Assembly (NCBI GenBank): GCA_002713555.1 | Contig: PATG01000022.1 | Coordinates: 1 to 5,537 of the forward strand | Direction of reading: 5' to 3' | Source: Planctomycetaceae bacterium | GTDB taxonomy: Bacteria > Planctomycetota > Planctomycetia > Pirellulales > Lacipirellulaceae | DNA length: 5,537 bases | Part shown: one piece after another, positions 1 to 5,537 of the stretch | Position numbering within the stretch: position 1 is the stretch's first letter | How the letters are laid out: each line of letters begins with the position of its first letter | Position numbers and translations under genes: made by a program | Notes under the pieces: model-generated | The model's input: the letters and a program-made list of their open reading frames with translations, nothing else | What the model was told of the DNA's origin: nothing | Databases searched by the model: none

Positions 1-1
1 C

Positions 2-112
2 AATGGGTTTCGCATGGCCAGTTATGTACCACCACCAACTGCCTTCATCCCTGAACCTAGCACGACTTGTCTAGTCGTTGTGGGCATCCTATGCGGTATA
101 TGGTATCGCCAA
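2..112 (+). other. C-terminal end of an upstream FGE-domain PEP-CTERM protein, read through in frame
   Basis: In the frame of the following gene the window opens with NGFR, the signature that closes an FGE-sulfatase domain. The next gene but one ends in the same way, with NGFRIA just before its IPEP. A short linker (ASYVPPPTAF), IPEPST, a hydrophobic stretch (CLVVVGILCGIWY) and a basic end (R, Q, H) follow. This is a complete PEP-CTERM sorting tail, which should sit at the very end of a protein. Here no stop codon follows, and the frame runs straight into a second signal-peptide-like segment. The body of the upstream gene lies outside the window. I see the sequence match; that this was once the end of a separate gene is inference. 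Confidence 0.75.
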
Positions 113-1279
113 CATGCCACCCTATTGACTGCCCTGCTGACTCTGACCCTGTTTCACGCTATTTCAATCCCTGCAACAGCGGATACGTTTGGAAGTGGCT
201 TGGATGAATTCAGTATCGAATTCGTCACTGTTGGTGACATCGGAAACGCTCCCGACACCACTGGAGATCCTAATCCAGATTCGCCTGGATCTGTGTCCTA
301 TAGCTATCGCATTGGCAAGTATGAGATATCCGAAGATATGATTGCCAAAGTGGATAACTTGGGGGGTCCCAGCATCCAAGGAAGCAGCCGAGGTCCAGAC
401 AAACCAGTCTCCTTGATTACCTGGCTTGAAGCCGCTTCTTTTGTGAATTGGTTAAACACGAGCACTGGGAACTCAGTGGCCTATAAGTTTAATGGCAACG
501 ACTTCGAGTTGTGGCAAGCAGGAGATACAGGGTTTGACGCTACGAATCCCTATCGCAACAGCCTTGCAAAGTATTTTCTTCCCAGCGCTGACGAATGGTA
601 CAAAGCTGCTTTTTACGACCCCACAACTAACACCTATTATGACTATGCAACAGGAAGTAACACCACTCCTGAAAATGTTCCCTTTGGCACACTTCCGAAT
701 ACAGCCGTGTATGGGCAGCCATTTTCATCAACGCCACCCGCTGATATCACACAAGCAGGTGGCCTCAGTCCTTATGGAACGATGGCCCAAAGTGGAAACA
801 TCTATGAAATGGAAGAAACCGATTTCGACATGGTCAACGACGCGGTTGACTCGCCTCGTGGTGCACGTGGAGGGGTCTGGTTCTGGTCAGCTTTGGCGAC
901 TGGCCATCTGACAAAATCATTCCGCAATAGCATCAATCCCGACGGCAAGGACGGTATTCTCGGATTTCGAGTTGCCGCGAAAGCATTAATCCCAGACTTC
1001 AATTTTGATGGTAGCGTCGATCAAGATGACTTGGCCGTCTGGATTACCGCCTATGGTGCCACAGCGACTGGGGATGCCAATGAAGACGGGACTTCAGACG
1101 GTGCTGATTTCCTTGCCTGGCAGCAACACGCCAACGGAAACATGAATCCACTTGCGTCGTCTTTAGCCTCTATTCCAGAACCGCCCAATGTGGTTCTAGG
1201 CATTATCGCTGCCGTATCTAGTGCTGTCTTTACCCGACCACAAAAAAAATCAGTCTCGTCCAATCATTCCAATTATTAA
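2..1279 (+). CDS. Secreted FGE/SUMF1-like domain protein with dockerin repeats and PEP-CTERM tail, fused at its N-terminus to an upstream PEP-CTERM end (5' incomplete)
   Basis: The frame is open to the left edge; the first ATG is at 14, and residues are numbered from it (421 aa). Residues 1-34 look like the C-terminus of another PEP-CTERM protein (see the separate entry). Residues 35-56 form a signal-peptide-like stretch (hydrophobic TLLTALLTLTLF, then a possible ATA^D cleavage). Residues 68-321 are an FGE-sulfatase (SUMF1-like) fold, marked by GKYEIS at 101, KPVSLITWLEAASFVNWL near 130-150, YFLPSADEWYKAAFYDP at 187, a degenerate GNIYEMEE, RGARGGVWFW and a closing GFRVA at 317-321. No cysteine occurs after residue 27, so the cysteine chemistry of true formylglycine-generating enzymes is impossible; a binding or structural role is inferred. 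Two dockerin-type calcium loops follow (D328/N330/D332 and D354/N356/D358, the second leading into DFLAWQQ). PEP-CTERM: IPEP at 387, a hydrophobic helix, then RPQKK plus nine extra residues. The true start is uncertain: no in-frame ATG lies beside the internal signal peptide; GTG at 80 and TTG at 125 are possible but have no Shine-Dalgarno sequence. Confidence 0.85.
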   Translation, partial: NGFRMASYVPPPTAFIPEPSTTCLVVVGILCGIWYRQHATLLTALLTLTLFHAISIPATADTFGSGLDEFSIEFVTVGDIGNAPDTTGDPNPDSPGSVSYSYRIGKYEISEDMIAKVDNLGGPSIQGSSRGPDKPVSLITWLEAASFVNWLNTSTGNSVAYKFNGNDFELWQAGDTGFDATNPYRNSLAKYFLPSADEWYKAAFYDPTTNTYYDYATGSNTTPENVPFGTLPNTAVYGQPFSSTPPADITQAGGLSPYGTMAQSGNIYEMEETDFDMVNDAVDSPRGARGGVWFWSALATGHLTKSFRNSINPDGKDGILGFRVAAKALIPDFNFDGSVDQDDLAVWITAYGATATGDANEDGTSDGADFLAWQQHANGNMNPLASSLASIPEPPNVVLGIIAAVSSAVFTRPQKKSVSSNHSNY

Positions 1280-1402
1280 AACCTGCTTAGAGAGAAGATT
1301 GCTACTGAGAAAAAAGGGGTGTTCCTTACAACTGATACGGCCTTTGTCGTACTCATGCATCCGTTTTTTCTTTGTCAGCTTTGGCTCTTATTAATTTTTT
1401 GC

Positions 1403-1405
1403 GAG
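1403..1405 (+). promoter_or_regulatory. Weak ribosome binding site supporting the ATG at 1414
   Basis: GAG stands 8 bases before ATG 1414, the same spacing as the better Shine-Dalgarno sequences of the three downstream genes. It favours ATG 1414 over the upstream TTG at 1372. The TTG would add 14 residues (including LINFLRVCL) before an already complete signal peptide. Confidence 0.4.
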
Positions 1406-1413
1406 TTTGTCTC

Positions 1414-2514
1414 ATGAACATGCACAAATTTTCTTCACTTCTTGCGATTGCTCTATGCTTTATTGGATTAGCAAGTAGTGTTTCTGCCACAAGTATCACC
1501 AATTGGATTCATATCGGTGACCCGGGAAATCTTGAAGATACAATTTTGGCCAAAGATGGAACGAGTGGCTATGGAGCTGTTGATTACAGCTTCCGAATCA
1601 GCGAACATGAAATTACCAATGCCCAATATACTGAGTTTCTTAATGCTGTTGCCGTAACAGACACCAATTCACTTTATTGGGGTGTTATGAATTCACACCT
1701 GTGGGGTGGCATCACTCGAAGCGGCAGTAGTGGAAACTATTCTTATGCAGTCAAACCCAATATGGGAAACAGGCCCGTTAACTATGTTTCTTGGTTTGAT
1801 GCAGCGCGCTATACCAACTGGCTCCACAACGGCCAACCCACCACGGGCGTGCAAGATAGCACAACCACCGAAGATGGAGCTTATACCTTCATAGGACTTG
1901 AAACCGTAAGCCCTCGTAGACCTGATGCTCTCTACTTTTTGCCCAACGAGCATGAATGGCACAAGGCAGCATTTTATGAACCAGGCGCAGTAACTCATGA
2001 TGGCGATGAGTGGTACCAATTCACCACGAGAAGTGATTTCCATCCGACACCCGCCCTCGTCGACACGAATGGAATCGTGACGAACCCTGGCATCAATGTG
2101 ATAAACTACGACGATGGAGCTATATGGAACGGTACAGGTACCATTGTAAATGTAACGAATGTTGGAGATACGGGTTCGCAATCGTACTATGGCGTGAAGG
2201 ACATGGGAGGTAATGTCTTTGAGTGGGTCGAGGCCGATCCAACCAAACCCGATCCATTTGAGGCCGGCCTTTATGTAGTTCGCGGTGGTTCTTTCGCGAA
2301 TACTGCAGGTCATGTTAGATCGAATGAAAGGAATAATGGGCCCATATTAGATGAGTTTGGAAACGTCATTCCTGAAGCAGGACATATCCATAATGTGGCT
2401 TCCAGGTTTAACGGATTTCGTATCGCCACCTTAACCATTCCGGAACCATCGTCTGTTATCCTTGTATCCCTGGCTGCTTTCCTCTTTCCACTATCAGCCG
2501 GACGTTTTAAATAG
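1414..2514 (+). CDS. Secreted FGE/SUMF1-like domain protein with PEP-CTERM tail
   Basis: This 366-residue protein starts at ATG 1414, chosen because a standard signal peptide begins there (MNMHKF, hydrophobic SSLLAIALCFIGL, cleavage near SVSA^TS at 25). Most of the rest is one FGE-sulfatase fold: EHEITNAQY at 64-72, RPVNYVSWFDAARYTNWL at 120-137, YFLPNEHEWHKAAFYEP at 174, KDMGGNVFEW at 262-271, VVRGGSF at 288-294 and NGFRIA at 333-338. These motifs are closer to the family consensus than those of the gene before it. The only cysteine (C15) is in the signal peptide, so catalytic formylglycine formation is ruled out; the domain probably binds a ligand or partner, as in many SUMF1-like modules. 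The tail is IPEP at 342-345, a hydrophobic helix and a short basic end (GRFK). No dockerin loops lie between the fold and the tail, unlike in its neighbour. It is a tandem paralogue of the preceding gene, 134 bases downstream on the same strand. I see no convincing promoter or terminator in that gap. Confidence 0.9.
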   Translation: MNMHKFSSLLAIALCFIGLASSVSATSITNWIHIGDPGNLEDTILAKDGTSGYGAVDYSFRISEHEITNAQYTEFLNAVAVTDTNSLYWGVMNSHLWGGITRSGSSGNYSYAVKPNMGNRPVNYVSWFDAARYTNWLHNGQPTTGVQDSTTTEDGAYTFIGLETVSPRRPDALYFLPNEHEWHKAAFYEPGAVTHDGDEWYQFTTRSDFHPTPALVDTNGIVTNPGINVINYDDGAIWNGTGTIVNVTNVGDTGSQSYYGVKDMGGNVFEWVEADPTKPDPFEAGLYVVRGGSFANTAGHVRSNERNNGPILDEFGNVIPEAGHIHNVASRFNGFRIATLTIPEPSSVILVSLAAFLFPLSAGRFK

Positions 2515-2568
2515 TACTGACACCTACCAAAAAGCGAGTTCCTTTATTTAGCCAATGGTAGCTTGCGC

Positions 2569-2572
2569 AGGA
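2569..2572 (+). promoter_or_regulatory. Shine-Dalgarno sequence (AGGA) deciding the start of the LVIVD-repeat gene
   Basis: AGGA is followed by an 8-base T-rich spacer and ATG 2581. The other candidates, TTG at 2563 and ATG at 2629, have no comparable element. The point against 2581 is that it gives a long 22-residue n-region, whereas ATG 2629 (MAYRAKWLLAISS...) would give a textbook signal peptide. Confidence 0.5.
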
Positions 2573-2580
2573 TTTTTTCT

Positions 2581-3855
2581 ATGGTGAGAACCCAGCTAAA
2601 AAAGTGGAATGCATTGGGTTTGGTGCCCATGGCTTACAGGGCGAAATGGTTGCTGGCGATTTCCAGTGCGCTCCTTGTGTTAAGACCTGTATACGTACGT
2701 GCGCACGAAGTAGGAAATGTGGAACCATTGTTGTGGGTTGGCTACTCGGCTCCCTTCGGAAACTCTGGTGCGACAACTTATACGGATGTTTGGGCGGAAG
2801 GTAACCTTGGGTTTATTGGATCACTCGAATCAGGAGTTGCTATTCTTGATGTTTCCGGACCAGGGAATCCTATTCCTTTGGGAACGTTCGTACCTGCAAT
2901 TCCTCAGCAGTTTTACGATGTCAAAGCGTATGGCGACCATGGGTACTTTTCTAGCCTCAATGGAGGAGGTACGTTCGTAGTAGATGTCCAAAGTCCGGCC
3001 GCAGCATCTACAGTCGCAAAAATTGACTCCAGCATGGGTGGCCATGACAATGTTCGAAACTCGGTAATCCGTGACGACTACTTGTATCAGATCAATGACA
3101 ACTCTGCTTCGATTCACGTCTTTGACATAAGCACTCCGAGCCTGCCAACGTATGTGCGGACAGTAAATACAGCCGATTCCGTAGGTATCTACGATGCAAC
3201 CGTGATTGGCGACCGCATGTACGCCTCCGGTTTAGGGGGGACCGCTGGAGAAGGTGCCGTATATGTTTATGATATCAGTAACCAAAGCATTGGACCTCCA
3301 GTACTGCTTAGCCAAATTCCAACTGGCGCGAATAGTTCGTCGGCCTGGCCAACCAGTAATGCTGACTACCTGGCGGTCACACACCGCGAAAATGGCGGTG
3401 CGTTAGGGATTTGGGATATTTCGAATCTTAGTCAACCTTTTCTGACTACTTCGGCAGATGCCTCGGACTTGGGGCTGACCAGCTTGAGCTCGAGTGAAGT
3501 TGTTGTCTACGACGACATTGTCTATACCGCCTGGTGGCAAGCCGGAATTCAAGTAATCGATTTAGACAACGATATAATCAACAATGGCGTCCAACTAATC
3601 GGTCAATTGGATACCTCCACGGCCAGTCCATTTGCTGGCTTTGTGGGAAATCAGAGCGTCTTCCCTTTTCTTGGTCATGACAAGGTTCTACTGGGTGATA
3701 CAAAGTTGGGATTCCTTATAGTCAGTGCCGAATACGTCGTGCCACAAACGCCAAACTTCGGTGATTTCAATGGCGATGGTGAATACGATGGGTTGGATTT
3801 TCTTATCTGGCAACGAGGGTTCAATCTATTTTTTGGAGCACTAGGTTCCGAATGA
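2581..3855 (+). CDS. Secreted LVIVD-repeat (choice-of-anchor-B-like) beta-propeller protein, truncated inside its dockerin by an in-frame TGA
   Basis: This 424-residue product starts at ATG 2581 (AGGA 8 bases upstream); ATG 2629 also fits. Its signal peptide has a hydrophobic core WLLAISSALLVL at 23-34 and cleavage near VRA^HE at 41. The body consists of at least six LVIVD-type repeats, each a strand pair ending in a hydrophobic-x-hydrophobic-D-hydrophobic-S pattern: AILDVSGPGNP (about 69-100), FVVDV (113-140), HVFDIS (161-184), VYVYDIS (205-233), GIWDIS (261-281) and IQVIDL (306-328). Such repeats fold as a beta-propeller; ligand and partner are unknown. GHDN before the third repeat recalls the HN motif of choice-of-anchor-B proteins. 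A first dockerin loop follows (D395/N397/D399, then GLDFLIWQRGF at 404-414). The protein stops at TGA 3853, exactly where the second loop should begin. Homologous sequence continues in the same frame, so this is probably a nonsense-truncated gene whose product, if made, lacks the sorting tail and would not be retained by exosortase. It lies 66 bases after the preceding gene. Confidence 0.85.
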   Translation: MVRTQLKKWNALGLVPMAYRAKWLLAISSALLVLRPVYVRAHEVGNVEPLLWVGYSAPFGNSGATTYTDVWAEGNLGFIGSLESGVAILDVSGPGNPIPLGTFVPAIPQQFYDVKAYGDHGYFSSLNGGGTFVVDVQSPAAASTVAKIDSSMGGHDNVRNSVIRDDYLYQINDNSASIHVFDISTPSLPTYVRTVNTADSVGIYDATVIGDRMYASGLGGTAGEGAVYVYDISNQSIGPPVLLSQIPTGANSSSAWPTSNADYLAVTHRENGGALGIWDISNLSQPFLTTSADASDLGLTSLSSSEVVVYDDIVYTAWWQAGIQVIDLDNDIINNGVQLIGQLDTSTASPFAGFVGNQSVFPFLGHDKVLLGDTKLGFLIVSAEYVVPQTPNFGDFNGDGEYDGLDFLIWQRGFNLFFGALGSE

Positions 3856-4029
3856 AATGCCGATGCCGATGGAGACGTGGACAACGATGACCTGTTAGCT
3901 TGGCAATCAAATTACAATACCACCCCCGCATTTTTAGCCAAATCTAGCGGCCATATACCCGAACCTGCAAGTATAATGTTAGTGGCGGCTACTTGCTTGC
4001 ACTACGCAATACTGCATCGCTTTCGTTAA
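3856..4029 (+). pseudogene. Detached 3' part of the LVIVD-repeat gene: second dockerin loop and PEP-CTERM tail
   Basis: Immediately after TGA 3853-3855, the same frame stays open for 57 codons to TAA 4027. It reads NADADGDVDNDDLLAWQS, a full dockerin calcium loop followed by the usual LAWQ. A linker, IPEPAS, a hydrophobic helix (IMLVAATCLHYAIL) and a basic end (HRFR) follow. These are the parts the truncated protein lacks, in the right order and frame. There is no good start codon or ribosome binding site for separate translation. The usual wording before such a loop is GNADADGD, so the TGA most simply replaces a glycine GGA by one G-to-T change; that step is inference. Confidence 0.85.
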
Positions 4030-4116
4030 ATTTTTTTTCAAAACCTTAGCATCGAATCCAACGATCTCTTTGGAAACTAAAACTTTTCTTTTCTCATAAA
4101 ATATCCACTTCTTTTC

Positions 4117-4120
4117 GGAG
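4117..4120 (+). promoter_or_regulatory. Shine-Dalgarno sequence (GGAG) of the CHRD gene
   Basis: GGAG is 8 bases before ATG 4129 and fixes the start. The 99 bases between the TAA at 4027 and this ATG are A/T-rich, with a T8 run at 4031-4038. A weak TTGGAA (4070) and CATAAA (4095) pair could be a promoter, but with a 19-base spacer it is not convincing. Confidence 0.6.
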
Positions 4121-4128
4121 ATACACTT

Positions 4129-4737
4129 ATGATTTTTGTGCGAATTCTGATTCTTACTTTGATACTTGTTGGTGCAACGACACCCGTAAGTGCTCAAGTA
4201 TTAACCTGGGATTTTTTGATTGACGAGCAGCAGGTCAAAAACAATTCTGATGAACCTGATGGATCTACAAATAGTCCAGCAACAGGCACGGGGTATTTTG
4301 AGTACAATACTGCTACCAATGTAATTTCTTACTCCGTCTCTTGGAGCAATTTATTTGGAGCATTAACCAAGCTTCACGTGCATGGGCCGGCGACTGCCAA
4401 CACAAGCAATCCCCAGCATCTTATTGAGATCTTTGGCCCACCGGATATTCCTAATACGGTTGACCTGCACACGGATGTCTGGACCGACAGCCATCCACTC
4501 TTGGCTCTTCAACAACCGGGTATTAATCCTATGACTGGTCAACCCTACGATCTGCTAACTCCCGAGACTATCCTGTCGATTATGGAAAGCGGAGAGGCCT
4601 ATATCAACGTCCATACGACCACTTTTGGGACGGGGGAAATACGGGGAAATCTGGGATTACCCGAGACCATTCCTGAACCCAATTCCCTGTACCTGCTTCT
4701 AATGGGTAGCGCTTATTTGTGCTTTAGACATAAATAG
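4129..4737 (+). CDS. Secreted CHRD (chordin-like) domain protein with PEP-CTERM tail
   Basis: This protein has 202 residues. A signal peptide (MIFVRILILTLILVGATTPVSA^Q, cleavage after 22) precedes a single CHRD domain at about 23-176. Its marks are a glycine-rich entry strand (GTGYFEYNTATNVISYSVSW, about 52-72), LHVHGPA at 82-88, and the closing signature AYINVHTTTFGTGEIRGNL at 157-175. CHRD domains were first described in chordin and are common in secreted bacterial proteins. No enzymatic activity is established; they are thought to be immunoglobulin-like binding folds, so the role here is open. The tail has IPEP at 181-184, a hydrophobic helix (SLYLLLMGSAYLCF) and a basic end (RHK), so exosortase handling is expected. 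There is no dockerin. The start is supported by GGAG at the right distance and by the signal peptide beginning directly at M1. The nearest upstream gene is the interrupted LVIVD gene on the same strand. Confidence 0.9.
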   Translation: MIFVRILILTLILVGATTPVSAQVLTWDFLIDEQQVKNNSDEPDGSTNSPATGTGYFEYNTATNVISYSVSWSNLFGALTKLHVHGPATANTSNPQHLIEIFGPPDIPNTVDLHTDVWTDSHPLLALQQPGINPMTGQPYDLLTPETILSIMESGEAYINVHTTTFGTGEIRGNLGLPETIPEPNSLYLLLMGSAYLCFRHK

Positions 4738-4771
4738 CTTCACTCGTATTGGACCTACAGAAACTTGACGC

Positions 4772-4824
4772 CCCTGTAACGTCCGTCTAGCCTAAGGTCT
4801 ACAGGGCTAGACAATGTCTGGACG
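4772..4824 (+). repeat. Interlocking inverted repeats in the gap after the CHRD gene, able to form alternative hairpins
   Basis: Three complementary pairs overlap here. GTCTAGCC (4785-4792) pairs with GGCTAGAC (4805-4812), 8 bp. CGTCC (4780-4784) pairs with GGACG (4820-4824), extending that stem with a bulge, itself AGAC-AAT-GTCT. CCCTGTA (4772-4778) pairs with TACAGGG (4800-4806), 7 bp, but shares GG at 4805-4806 and encloses the left arm, so it cannot coexist with the first stem as a simple hairpin. No T-run follows, so a standard Rho-independent terminator is not supported. A structured 3' UTR, an attenuator-like switch or a small RNA are possible; none is proven. Confidence 0.6.
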
Positions 4825-4866
4825 GAACAGCAAGTGGCTTTGCGACACGACCATTTAAGAATTCGT

Positions 4867-4902
4867 CGTCTCAGATTGCAATTACACACGTCCTCTGAGA
4901 CG
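4867..4902 (+). repeat. 9-bp inverted repeat with 18-base loop
   Basis: CGTCTCAGA (4867-4875) and TCTGAGACG (4894-4902) are perfect reverse complements around an 18-base loop. The following bases (GGTCGCGTTTAACTTCTT) are not a clean T-run, so an intrinsic terminator for the CHRD transcript is possible but weak; a protein binding site for the downstream gene fits as well. With the repeat set at 4772-4824 it is the only structure I see in the 273-base gap 4738-5010. No tRNA, open frame or clear promoter was recognised there. Confidence 0.55.
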
Positions 4903-4996
4903 GGTCGCGTTTAACTTCTTCGCTGCCCTCTTAGCAATTCTTTCAGTCCATCTCTACGATGCACATTGCTGTATCGCTTTATCGTTTCGTAAATGC

Positions 4997-5002
4997 AGAG
5001 GA
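4997..5002 (+). promoter_or_regulatory. Shine-Dalgarno sequence (AGAGGA) of the retropepsin-like gene
   Basis: AGAGGA is followed by 8 bases and ATG 5011, the strongest ribosome binding site in the window. It confirms a gene start that might be missed because the frame has no stop before the window ends. Confidence 0.7.
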
Positions 5003-5010
5003 ATTCTGCC

Positions 5011-5537
5011 ATGTTCCGCAGTTTTGTATTTCTTACTTTTCTACTGTCCTGCTTGCAAACAAGAATAGCATTCGCTGATGTGCCTCTGGGAGGATTTATT
5101 CCTCTTGTGGGCATTGGCATGACCAATGAATTTCAAACAATCAATGTGATCGATTTAGGAGGCATACCGTTTATTGCGGAGCCGAGTACTTCAATCGACC
5201 CCGCTTTCCCTTTACTAGGTACGGGAGGCAATGCTTACTTTGATTTAGCACTACTCGACTCAGGAGCTGCTACCCACATTATCACCCAGGAAGCCTTCAA
5301 TGGGTTTGACCTGGCCGGCAATAATATGCAAGGAACCAATATTCAGCCTGTAGGTGGTGCAACGGGAGTCATCATCACAGAAATAAACGACGCCGGCGGA
5401 ATTTATGCTGCGGGTCTAGGTGATCGCACGGCGGCCGGAACTCTTCTGGACATGGACACTACTAAGCTTCGGGGACAGACAAGTGTTGCAACATTGACTG
5501 CTCCTGCAGAGTGGACCTTGCCAAATATTCTCGGACT
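5011..5537 (+). CDS. Secreted protein with retropepsin-like aspartic protease motif (3' incomplete)
   Basis: The frame starts at ATG 5011 and stays open for 175 codons to the window edge. A signal peptide opens it (MFRSFVFLTFLLSCLQTRIAFA^D, cleavage after about 22). Residues 76-92 read AYFDLALLDSGAATHII. The DSGA at 83-86 in a hydrophobic setting is the Asp-[ST]-Gly catalytic motif of retropepsin-like aspartic peptidases, where D83 would be the single catalytic aspartate and the enzyme would act as a dimer. The last visible residues, LPNILG at 170-175, resemble the family's later hydrophobic-hydrophobic-Gly element. A GG-rich part at 114-145 could hold the flap. Substrate unknown; a role outside the cytoplasm follows from the signal peptide. 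A dockerin or PEP-CTERM tail like those of its neighbours may lie beyond the edge but cannot be seen. The protease call rests mainly on one short motif and is moderately sure; the gene itself is very likely real. Confidence 0.75.
   Translation, partial: MFRSFVFLTFLLSCLQTRIAFADVPLGGFIPLVGIGMTNEFQTINVIDLGGIPFIAEPSTSIDPAFPLLGTGGNAYFDLALLDSGAATHIITQEAFNGFDLAGNNMQGTNIQPVGGATGVIITEINDAGGIYAAGLGDRTAAGTLLDMDTTKLRGQTSVATLTAPAEWTLPNILG

Noticed and set aside
1242..1249. A8 run near the end of the first FGE-like gene as a programmed slippage site
   Set aside because: Both shifted frames give no PEP-CTERM-like or otherwise meaningful ending, and the unshifted frame already gives a plausible basic end; only a possible source of sequence error.
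1372..1413. TTG at 1372 as the start of the second FGE-like gene
   Set aside because: It would add 14 hydrophobic residues before a complete signal peptide beginning at ATG 1414, and the GAG at 8-base spacing fits 1414.
1693..2313. A 206-codon open frame on the minus strand
   Set aside because: It lies wholly opposite the well-supported FGE-like gene, has no signal peptide or recognisable domain, and its protein has no family features; it is a shadow frame.
2524..2561. CTACCA/TGGTAG inverted repeat between the FGE-like and LVIVD genes
   Set aside because: Only 6 bp around a 26-base loop with no extension; a pairing this short is expected by chance in a window of this size.
3853..3855. TGA as selenocysteine or as tryptophan under an altered code
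   Set aside because: The position is a loop in a dockerin where glycine is usual, no redox motif is near, and tryptophan is written TGG throughout the window with no other in-frame TGA. A nonsense change or sequence error is simpler.
4021..4045. T8 run after the LVIVD gene remnant as an intrinsic terminator
   Set aside because: No GC-rich stem precedes the T-run, so the key part of such a terminator is missing.
4911..5126. A 71-codon open frame on the minus strand
   Set aside because: It overlaps the start of the retropepsin-like gene, which has a strong ribosome binding site and signal peptide; the antisense protein shows no recognisable features.

Overview
The window reads as a chromosomal segment of a planctomycete, most likely of the Pirellulales type. 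It is a run of secreted, exosortase-sorted proteins, all on the + strand. Three things support this. Every complete gene ends in, or once ended in, a PEP-CTERM sorting tail (an IPEP motif, a hydrophobic helix and a basic end). Two of the genes carry dockerin-like paired calcium loops ending in the DFLxWQ wording common in planctomycetes. The domain mix (pseudo-FGE/SUMF1, LVIVD beta-propeller, CHRD, retropepsin-like) is typical of planctomycete secretomes. This assignment is by recognition; no database search was possible.

Layout. The left edge (from 2) is the last part of an upstream FGE-domain/PEP-CTERM gene. It runs without a stop into a second FGE-domain protein with dockerin and PEP-CTERM, ending at 1279. 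A third FGE-domain protein with PEP-CTERM but no dockerin lies at 1414-2514. An LVIVD/choice-of-anchor-B-like beta-propeller protein follows at 2581-3855. It is cut by an in-frame TGA in the middle of its dockerin, and the remaining half dockerin and PEP-CTERM tail stay readable at 3856-4029. A small CHRD-domain PEP-CTERM protein lies at 4129-4737. A 273-base gap with two sets of inverted repeats (4772-4824 and 4867-4902) separates it from the start of a secreted protein with an aspartic-protease DSGA motif (5011 to the window end, incomplete).

How the genes fit together. All products are predicted to leave the cytoplasm by the Sec route and, where the tail is intact, to be handled by an exosortase. 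No exosortase, regulator, cohesin or enzyme of known pathway lies in the window, so a joint function cannot be named. Both FGE-like proteins lack cysteines in their mature parts, so they are probably non-catalytic binding modules. The two most unusual points are a matched pair of lesions at gene ends. In one place a stop codon is missing, fusing a PEP-CTERM tail to the next signal peptide. In the other a stop codon has been gained, removing dockerin repeat 2 and the sorting tail. Together they suggest either ongoing gene decay and remodelling in a tandem array of surface proteins, or sequence errors, which a read-level check would settle.
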